The notes under the pieces: model-generated | Seen by the model: only the letters and a program-made list of their open reading frames with translations | Databases searched by the model: none | What the model was told of the DNA's origin: nothing | Shown: piece by piece, positions 55,910 through 64,000 of the stretch | Layout of the letters: each line of letters starts with the position of its first letter | Numbering within the stretch: position 1 is the first letter of the stretch | Source of the DNA: Aquatica leii | Taxonomy: Eukaryota; Arthropoda; Insecta; Coleoptera; Lampyridae | DNA length: 64,000 bases | Direction of reading: 5' to 3' | Assembly (NCBI GenBank): GCA_035610365.1 | Contig: CM069432.1 | Location: forward strand, 259,591,177 to 259,655,176 | Program-made: the position numbers and the translations under genes

Positions 55910-56713
55910 GTGGTCAAAATCTCCTGTTTTGGATGCGGAGCTCCAGGAGTGGTCCGTAGCCAATGTGCAAACTGCAATGACCGAACCCCTACGGAAGAAA
56001 ACGACTTTTACCTCGCAGAAATAAATCCAATTAAGACAGTGACGAGAACCCGGCCTATTATTCCCATCAGCGTTGGCACAGCATCGGGAAGTGCCTGCCT
56101 AGACACAGGGGCGAAACACAGCGTCGCAGGTCACACACTGTGCCAAGTACTAAAGAGACAAGGGCATACATTTACGGCGACACCGATGAACATCACCTTA
56201 GCCAATGGCAAAGTACGGCGGCAGGAAGTTCTTCAGACCAAGATCACTATTCAACTACGTCAGAAACAGGTTCCAACCGACTTGATTGTGATTCCAGATG
56301 CCAATAACCGCACGCTCCTTGGGGTAGACTTTATTGAGGACGCCGGCCTGGTCATAAACCTGGCAAACCAAAGCTGGCACTTCATTGAACAACCAGACGA
56401 CGCGCACCGATACATCCCGGAACCAGCTCCCAGTTTCTTTCGGAAATACCAAATCACCGAACTAGCTGATCAAAGAGACTACTCGTATGCAGCAGACATA
56501 CCACGAACTGACCCTCGCAGGTGCAAGTACAGAACCCTACAGCTCTTCGGAAGAGATCCGAGTGAGCACTACGACACGAACAGGGAAGTGGATCCCGAAA
56601 ATTATGGCATATTTGCCAGTGCGCTGTCACCACACGATCCACCCCTCGAACGCCCTCTGCCCACTGTGAAATTCCCGCACTCACCTCGGAAAAAGAGCCG
56701 TGTATACACCTAA
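55910..56713 (+). pseudogene. Ty3/gypsy zinc knuckle and protease region
   Basis: Open for 267 codons. It begins with a CCCC-type knuckle, CFGCGAPGVVRSQCANC, then the retropepsin: IPISVGTASGSACLDTGAKH (active-site DTGA, about residues 64-67), SVAGHTLCQVLKRQGHTF, LANGKVRRQEVLQTK, and RTLLGVDFIEDAGLVINLAN (family: LLG.DFL...G..I). The protease releases the polyprotein's parts. The end (residues about 180-267) is a linker to the reverse transcriptase and contains decayed sequence. No stop occurs within the protease, so this copy is relatively young. Confidence 0.88.
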
Positions 56714-56721
56714 ACCTAGCC

Positions 56722-57432
56722 ATGTTCGAAGCCAGCGAGTTGAACCTCCGCGAGGACGAGGGAACCTCTCTATCTCCCGAGCAGCGTACCTCTTCTAATG
56801 CATTACTTCATGCACATCAAGACGTCTTCCAGCCAGGTGGAAAAGAAACGTCGTATGCCGAGCATGCAATCGTCACTGGCACCCACTTACTTATCGCCTC
56901 GCCGCCATATAGACTGACGCCGGCCAAACAAAATCTTAAAAAGGGAACTGGAGGACATGATGAAAACGGGCATCATAGAGGAGTGCGAATCTCCATGGGC
57001 CGCCCCAGTAGTCATGACGAAGCCAAACGGGGACACAAGGGTATGCATCGACTATAGGAAATTAAACGCCATCACCCAACCAGATCGATACCCATTCCCA
57101 AAGATCGACGATCTGCTCCACGCAGCTCAGGCCCTAGTAATATCAACCATCGACCTCAAGGCAGGGTACTGGCAGGTGACTGTAAAAATGGAAGACCGAG
57201 ACAAGACAGCATTCATCTCACCGTTTGGCCTGTATCGGTTCCGACGAATGCCTTTTGGTCTGAAGAACGCCCCAGCCACCTTCCAGAGGCTCATCGATCG
57301 TTTTAAGGCTAACTTGCCAGACGTCACAATACTTGCTTACTTAGACGATATCATTGTATGGTCGAAGTCCGTCGATAACCATATAGAAGACCTAGACAAG
57401 GTATTCAACAGGCTCCGCCAATTTAAATTAAG
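56722..57432 (+). pseudogene. Ty3/gypsy reverse transcriptase, C-terminally deleted
   Basis: Reverse transcriptase of the same element. A linker in one frame (SPEQRTSSNALLHAHQDVF, 56722-56930) shifts into the frame 56957-57487: MMKTGIIEECESPWAAPVVM, GDTRVCIDYRKLNAITQPDR, ISTIDLKAGYWQVTVK, KTAFISPFGLYRFRRMPFGL, KNAPATFQRLID and TILAYLDDIIVWSKSVDNH (catalytic YLDD kept). The domain stops after FNRLRQFKLRA at about 57432 and joins directly to LTR sequence. The thumb, RNase H and integrase are therefore deleted. A short chimeric tail reads through into the LTR. Confidence 0.9.
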
Positions 57433-57435
57433 GGC

Positions 57436-57584
57436 AAAACGCACCTACACTACACAACCCCATAAGAACCTTTTAAGTATAGTATAAACAACTACTACAG
57501 AGGGCAGCAACGCTACCACTCGCAAATACAAATACTATACTATACTTATTCTTTGTACTCTTACCATGATCAACGAGTCCAACA
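57436..57584 (+). repeat. 3' LTR (part) of gypsy element
   Basis: Matches the 5' LTR from CTACACTACACAACCCCATA onward and ends GTCCAACA, like the 5' copy's CTCCAACA. It differs by a 21 bp insertion-deletion around ACTACAGAGGGCAGCAACGC and is shorter after the shared block. The left part of the LTR and all of the pol beyond the reverse transcriptase are missing. Confidence 0.65.
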
Positions 57585-57689
57585 GTTAACCGACGTTGAT
57601 TTTGAACCGCGACGTGATTTTTGTGGCTACGGTTCGCAATTTACGATTTAGTTTGCAGAAAATTTTAATTTTTTTTTAATGTTTTAATA

Positions 57690-58310
57690 TAACATGTTTT
57701 GTTGGTATTTATATCTTATTTAGCTGACCCTGAATTTTGGAATGATTTGAAAATAGAAGATGTGGATTCTGAAGAAGTGGAATTATCGATCATACCTCCT
57801 GAACCTGACGAACTAACTGATACTGAAAATTTTGAAGAAGAAATAAATAATGTCGCTAGTACCGTCGTTATTTACTCCATGTACAAATGATGATTCTGAA
57901 CTAAGCAACGATAACCACTTGCTGTGAAAAAAACGCGAACTCTCTAAAATAAAGAATACTTCGTGTAATGAAGAGGACATTGCATCCAGGTTGCAAATTC
58001 TATAAAAAAAAGTGCCGCTTCTGAGCGTTCGTAGAAGAATAGTAATGCCTACCTTTCTAAAACCACATCATCTACCACAAAACGGGTCCACAAAAGTCTA
58101 GTTTATTAAGTGGAAGAGTGAACTGGGATGTAAGATATGATGGTCGAGGAAATTTAGTGATGCCAATCATCATGCAGCGTAGGTGTGCTTTGTGTGGTAA
58201 AAAACTAAGAGGATTTGTAGTAAATGAGAAGTACCATTACAAGACATTTGTTTCGTACCCTTCCACACTAATTGAGATTATGTTATTGCAAAACATTGGA
58301 TCATTTTAGT
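57690..58310 (+). pseudogene. piggyBac-like transposase remnant c (internally deleted)
   Basis: Both ends of a piggyBac-type transposase without its core. The N-terminal acidic part at 57720-57850 reads DPEFWNDLKIEDVDSEEVEL and SIIPPEPDELTDTENFEEE (family: ..PPE.D.LTDEE..D). Near 58118-58250 NWDVRYDGRGN and QRRCALCGKKLRGFVV match the C-terminal zinc-binding region (..RYDG..H......QRRC..C.K). The catalytic Asp residues are absent, so this is an internally deleted copy. The two ends lie only about 200 bp apart, with frameshifted sequence between. Confidence 0.75.
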
Positions 58311-58329
58311 GAATAAAGTTTCATATATA

Positions 58330-59180
58330 GTTTCAATATAACTGAAGTACAAAACCTCGAGGATAAAAATGCATCGATTCCAGTAGGTGGTCAATTTTTT
58401 CTCGTATTGTATCCTAAGAAATTTGCAATTCATGCCGTAGATCTTCCTTTGTGTGTGGGGAATGCGCTAAGTTTCTTAGTCTTCTACCCATAATGTATCG
58501 CACGTGTTCAATAGGCAAAAGGTCGGAAGCTCTGGGCGGCCATGGTAAGAGATTAACATTGGCCTCTTGGACTCAATCCATAGAGTGTCCTGCTATGTGA
58601 GGACGGGCATTATCCTGCTCGAAAAGTCTGTCTTCCAACTGCTGAAGAATATGAGGTTTTACCACCTCGTTAACATATCGCCGGGCGTTCATATTGCCTC
58701 GGATGAATTCCAAACAAAACTTACAGCCATAGGCTATAGCAACCCATACTATAATCCCCACAGTGCGCTGCACATGTCGCTCAACAGAAAATTGAACATT
58801 GCACCGTTACCCACGTTTTTGTTTGACTCTCATACGGCCATCATGCATCCCCAAACAGAATCGGGTTTCATCACTGAAGACTACTCTATGCCATTTCAGA
58901 TTCCAGTAAAGTTACAACACTTACACCACTCTAAAGATTGATGTCGGTGTTGAACCGTCAGTGGTAGCTCAAGATGTGACCGATACGATTGCAATCCGAA
59001 ACTTCTGACTATTCGAAAGGTTACAGGACGACCTTTATTACTTAACCATTGATCGCGATTGATCTGGTACTAGAAAATCGGCCTCTTATTGCCATAAGTC
59101 AAAGATGGCCGTCCTGCACCTTATTTATTTGCCTCTGTTTCCCAGTTCCTTGTCTACGACTTGTTTTGACGGCTCTGAGT
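58330..59180 (-). pseudogene. Tc1-like transposase remnant (minus strand)
   Basis: Minus-strand Tc1-type transposase. From the N-terminal side (right), pieces near 58860-58930 cover the region after the first Asp (an SVWGCMM-like piece). Then the frame 58573-58773 reads TVGIIVWVAIAYGCKFCLEF, IRGNMNARRYVNEVVKPHIL and LFEQDNARPHIAGHSMD (second catalytic Asp in QDNARPH kept; family: G...VWGAI.Y......FI.G.MNA..Y). Downstream, near 58370-58560, PELP and DLRHELQIS-like pieces cover the end (PPRSPDL...DLR.E). Stops and frameshifts throughout. Confidence 0.82.
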
Positions 59181-61190
59181 TTAATTTATTTCTAAAGCTT
59201 TGGCAAGTCTTGTTTTCAGCTGCAAATATGGTAAGAAACCTTTAACTTAACATATTTTTACATCTAGATCTTTTTTCCTACATGATGTCAAGCTTCATTG
59301 AAAATAATGGCATCCAATACAATATTAATCTGAATGTGTGGTCGAAAAGCACAGAGCAGGAGTATTTTGTCATTTTGTATATACTGTAATTTCTATAAAT
59401 TGTCATAAATAACTCTGCCATTATTGCACTAATGCAACATATAAAAGTCACGAAAAGATTGAAACCACCCAAGCTTCATAATCACACTACGTAACTCAGA
59501 ATGGTGGCCGCGCTCAGCAATGTCTAAACTCCTATGTGCAGTGATTAATTAAAATTCACAAAATACGGTTTTTAAACGTTTAAAACCAAGATTAAGTTTT
59601 CACACAAGGTCTGTCAGCAACTTGTAAAATTTACCGAAAGACTAATTAAATTATATACGTTTTATGAAATGTATTTTTCCCATCCGAATTGTCGAAAGTC
59701 ACATCATCATATCAAAGGAAAACTGCACAATACGTTCTTCTTCGATAAACGGAAAGGATTCTGCATGCATGATTTCAAAAATTATATAGTTGATCAGAGG
59801 TGAAATAAAAGTTTCAAAACCAATTCTTTATATAGTCATTCATAGAACCATAGAACCTGTTTATTGGAATCACGGATATTGTTATAAATGGGATAATGTT
59901 ATCACTTTATTAAAGAACGGGCCGGACGTATGCTACTACATAGAAAAAACGTCGTTTATAGTAATCATAATTTCAGTTTATGTTATCAATTTTATTCTAA
60001 GGTTAACTTATTTTGTATTAATTTTTAGCTGAATTTTTACAATACTGTTTAGAGTGAAAAATTTAACAAACTATAAATTTATTTGGCTCAAAATTTTGAT
60101 TTTTTTTACTTTGACATTTTTTGCTCGTATTGATGCTATAAATTCTGTTTCGAAATTAACATGTTAATCAGATATACGTTTTATGTATTTGCTGCTATGT
60201 AACCAATAAACATTTGTTTGTTTTTCCTGAATTTCATATTTTGTTATCATTCGGTTATTGTTATCAAAAACCTCAAGTCTCAATGTGATTCTATTAACCA
60301 GCATGCACTGTACTAACAACATGGAAATCTGTATTATATATAATATAATTCAATATCAAACTGATTGAGAATACACAGGAATGTACAAGAAAACGATAAT
60401 GTAAAGTATAAATTCAGTGCTATACGCGTGCTGTGTAAATATCTACTTGTTTTATCGCGATAAATTAATTTAGTAAGTTCTTGTTTTATTAGTTAGTATA
60501 TTATCATTTTGTTAGTATGTTATCTTTTAGTTTTACTAAAAATTTGTAATCGTGTAAAATAAATTAAATTATAAGTTTGCAAGTTCAAAGTGATGCACTG
60601 TTCCGGTATTTTGGAAGTGACTATCTTGTTCTTTTTTTTAATAGAATGTTATACTTTTTGATTCAATTTTGCATTCTACACAATATTTAACCTATTTGTT
60701 TACTGATTAAACTAAAAGAAAACTTGAAAGTCGATATAACTCAAAAATGATGCAAACTATAAATATTGTGTACCTAGAATTAAAAAAACTAAAAAAAAGA
60801 AGGAGATAAATCAAACTTATTTTTATTAAAATGCAATTTCCACAATTTTAGTATACATAATTCTTTCAATATTTTTAGCAAATTAGATCTGTGATTCTGT
60901 CGACTCTTGTGTTAAGTGTTAGAAAAGATCGTAGTCTCACAGGTGACAGTAACGTCTATAAGAGAATTCAACACAATTGTTTTTGTAATAATCAAAAAAT
61001 TCACGATTGTGTTTTAAAACAGTCGTAGAGAAAAATCGAGACTGCACAAATCATCAGATGGAGGATACACTGACATTCTCACTGTTTTTCTAAAGGAAAA
61101 TGATCAAATTTTGTGTATGCGATTTTTGAGAAAACTAATAAGCTTACAAGCAACTTTCTTTGTAAGATAAACACCTTTCTTGGTAGGACA
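59181..61190. other. No recognisable gene
   Basis: AT-rich DNA. The frame at 59790-60032 (YWNHGYCYKWDNVITLLKNG) has no recognisable similarity. No repeats or termini identified. Confidence 0.5.
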
Positions 61191-61194
61191 TGTA

Positions 61195-64000
61195 CAGGGC
61201 GTACTAAAGGGGGCGATAGGGGCGGCCCACCACGGGCCCACAACTAAGGGAGGCCCCAGTCTGGCATAGAAAAAAAATCGTCGATTAAATCAAGCATGTG
61301 GGCTCCGCTCACTTAATACACAGGTTCATACTAATAAAAACAAAAATTTCTGGCAGTTGTCGTCGGCAGCGACGGCGGCGGCAACGTAGCACTAGACTAG
61401 AATACGTATCGCTTTGTCGTATTGCATCGCATTGCATTGCTGATGCCATCTGCGCTGACCTTGCGCACCGCGCATTTGTTATATTTTAAATTGACAGATT
61501 ATCAGCGCACGCTCATAAATACAACACTTACAAAATATGAAAGGTTTTAGTTGCAAAAAAATCTTATTTAACTATTATTTCTTTAAAATTAAGAAGAACA
61601 AGAAATCCCACTAGTAGAAACACAAAAACATAAAGAAAACGGCAAAACAGCAGAAGTAGATATACAGAGCGAGAAAAAGGTGACAAGTATAGATGCATCT
61701 CAACTAGGGGATAGTAACGAAGAGATAATATGCATCAAAAATCTGTGCCTTGTTGAAGGAGAGAAAGAAGAAGAGACGAGCTCTTGTTCAGAACCAAAAG
61801 GAAAAACCAGTTCTGACTATGAAGTCTTAGATTCCAATGATGCTGCGAACTAGCCAATGCCGTTACCAGATTACATTCGACTTGAGATTATTAACCAAGG
61901 TAGTGAGACATTGCAACATAAAGATGATCCATTTATTTCTATTGATAGACAAGGCGAATATGCTAAAGGATCACAAAGTAGCTTGACGTCATCATGGTTT
62001 TACTCAACTGTGGGAGACGGAAAAAATATCTTTGGAAATAGATGATTTGCTCTACATCGACCAATCTGCTAAATTGCTTTTGCTGTCGACTCTTTGCGTC
62101 CACGGACAATCTAAGTAAACCATTTGTTTCTGGTTATCAAAAATGGTGAAAATTAAAACCAAATATTTCATTTCACGAGTCATCTCATCAACATGTATCC
62201 AATTTGAAAAAATGGAATACTCTTACAGTTGGATTGGAAAAACTATCGATAAAGTAAACGAAGACACTATAAATCTCGAGACAAAAAATGGCAAAACATC
62301 CTGCATCGACTTTTGGATATTACACTATTTTTGGCTCAGCAGAATCATGCTTTTAGAGGACATAGAGAGGATCCTTTACCAAAAAACCGAGGCAATTTTA
62401 TAAAATTAGTGAAAATGATGGAAAAATACGATCCCGTATTAAGTGGGCACTGGTCAAAACTTCAAGCAGTTGCAGGTGGATCGCAAAGAGTACATTTTTA
62501 TATCAAATAGGATCCAAAATAAATTCATTTCTATTTTAAGTCATCATGTAAAACAGAAAATTATTGATGATATAAAAGAATCTAAATATTATGGAATCAT
62601 GTTTGACAGTACTCCAGACGAGAGCTATACCGACCAAATTATTGAAATAACAAGATATGTCCATATCAAAGAAGGAGCTGTGGAAGTCTTTCTTAAATTT
62701 CGTTTTTATGTCAGGAAAGAACGACGGGAAATCCTAAAACAGCTAGAAAAAAATGGTTTAGACATTCAATTGTGTAGAGCTCAAGGCTACGATAATGTCG
62801 CCTCAGTGTCTTGTGTACATGGAGGAGTTCAAAGGAAAACACGAGATATTAATACTAAAGCATTATTTGGCCCTTGTGCAAATCACTCATTGAATTTTTG
62901 TGATGTACATAGTTTCGCATGTGTCCCATCAAGTGTAACTTTTAGAAAAATTATATTCATTCTTTTCCGTTTACCCACAGATGGAAAATACTAATACAAA
63001 AAGTTGGTAAAACTTTAAAAAAATAGTCTGATACGCGCTGGAGTGCTTATCATGATTCCGTTAAAGTTGTCAGACAAAATATAAAACAACTGGTCCTTAC
63101 GTTGGAAGAAATGTGCGATTCCTCGAAAGAGAATTCGGATACTAGGTCTGCAGCAAGCGTATTACTTCCTGCAATATGTGACTTCGCATTCTTATGCTAC
63201 TTGGAGTTCTGGAATATGATTTTGGAAAAAGTTAATCTTACCCAAAAATATTTACAAACATCTGAAATCACACAAAAAAAAAGGTACAGCAATTGTTTCT
63301 TGTCGAGGAAGGAAATACGCTGGTCAATTTGGTACGCAAAAATGTGGAATCAGAATAGATATTGAGAGACGTGGCGAAAAGTAAAAAAAGAATCTACCCG
63401 GAGGAACATCCGCCGGCTTAACTTTACAAGAGGAGATCGATTTATTTAAAGATTGGCTGCAAGATCCACCGCTATGAAAAACATATCTAGCACCTTCCAT
63501 ATTGCACAACCTTAATTTTTAATAAAAGTATCTGAAAATGAACTTAAACAGACCACAGAAAAGCTCAACCTAGTCTACGGTGACTTTGATAAGGAAGAAG
63601 TGTACAGATTGCAAATACATTTAAGCGCAACTAATACTGCAACAGAGGAAGTTGCTTTATGAACTGGTAAAAAAATTTGAATTTATTATTAAATAGGACT
63701 TTACCAAATCTATACCCAACCTATATCTAATCCTTCAGTATTTCCTGTATCAGTGGCGTCATGCGAAAGAAGTTTTTCAAAACTTAAACTAATAAAAAAT
63801 TATCTTAGATCGACCATGACTGAAAAACGACTTACCAGTCTGGCTCTTTTTGTCCATCAAAAAAAAGCGTTGGTTTTGGATTTTGATGACGTAATTAATA
63901 AATTTAGTGTAATAAAAAGCCAAAAAATATAATTTAAAATGAGTATAATTTTAATTACTTGTTTAGTGTCATTGCTTATTTTTCACTTGTAAATTTGCTT
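61195..64000 (+). mobile_element. hAT element (ZMYM1-like), right end outside window
   Basis: The start CAGGGCGTACTAAAGGGGGC at 61195 and the following GC-rich stretch (GGGGCGGCCCACCACGGGCC at about 61218) look like the 5' end of hAT elements of the ZMYM1 type, whose ends begin CAGGGGCG. The eight bases before it (GACATGTA) would be one half of an 8 bp target duplication. The transposase remnant follows at 61590-63932. The opposite end is not reached. Confidence 0.7.
61590..63932 (+). pseudogene. hAT transposase, ZMYM1/DUF4371 type, inactivated
   Basis: Decayed hAT transposase of the zinc finger MYM-type protein 1-like group. Blocks in order: an acidic N-terminal part (QLGDSNEEIICIKNLCL, about 61705-61755); LLDITLFLAQQNHAFRGHRE (62310-62360; family: L..V..L...GLAFRG) and NFIKLVKMMEKYDPVLSGHW; in the frame 62443-62994 IIDDIKESKYYGIMFDSTPD (first catalytic Asp), HIKEGAVEVFLKF, and GLDIQLCRAQGYDNVASVSC (second Asp region; family: CRGQ.YDNA..M.G), followed by FGPCANHSLNFC. 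The C-terminal dimerisation domain at 63740-63930 reads PVSVASCERSFSKLKLIKNY and LRSTMTEKRLTSLALFVHQK. Frameshifts and stops occur (62400s, 63000, 63360, 63660). The N-terminal zinc finger is not clear. The stop is at 63930-63932. Confidence 0.88.

Overview
The window is eukaryotic, AT-rich (roughly two thirds A+T by eye) and very poor in open reading frames. It looks like an insect (at least arthropod) intergenic or intronic region. Every recognisable coding stretch belongs to a transposable element. I found no host gene, rRNA, complete tRNA, operon or CRISPR array. All similarities come from recognising motifs by eye, with no database search, so clade names are family-level calls.

Layout. 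0.1-5.2 kb: a Tc1-like remnant, a minus-strand mariner-like remnant, one copy of an unidentified repeat module, an unrecognised coding-like stretch and a second Tc1-like remnant. 8.1-15.6 kb: a pogo fragment, a broken LINE (ORF1 and endonuclease part of ORF2), then a Ty3/gypsy element interrupted by two insertions of about 1.1 kb. 16.3-22.2 kb: mostly non-coding. 22.2-27.5 kb: a pogo fragment, a second module copy carrying a foldback MITE, and a structurally complete but mutated pogo element with inverted repeats. 27.5-31.7 kb: featureless. 31.8-37.4 kb: a small inverted-repeat element with a Myb/SANT-like fragment, a piggyBac remnant, a mariner piece, a DUF7869-like fragment and a third module copy. 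37.4-40.8 kb: quiet. 40.8-48.2 kb: a promoter-like sequence with heat-shock-element motifs, a piggyBac remnant invaded by a mariner, gypsy pieces on both strands and two pogo pieces. 48.4-52.5 kb: a minus-strand LINE split by a pogo element whose transposase is intact (589 codons). 54.9-64 kb: an internally deleted gypsy element with both LTR remnants, a piggyBac remnant, a minus-strand Tc1-like remnant, and a hAT (ZMYM1-like) element running to the window end.

How the parts relate. Nesting gives relative ages: the intact pogo copy is younger than the LINE it splits, a mariner sits inside a piggyBac, a MITE sits inside the module, and a tandem repeat pair sits inside a gypsy pol region. The most interesting signal is a comparison of the two full-length pogo-like elements (24726-27537 and 49034-51846). 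They are almost the same length (2812 and 2813 bp), share the terminal CCGTAAAA, and each has a 5' leader intron just upstream of the ATG. Each repeats its own subterminal motif several times, including a palindromic pair inside that intron, but the motif sequence differs between the two. This looks like a conserved arrangement of binding sites whose specificity has changed.
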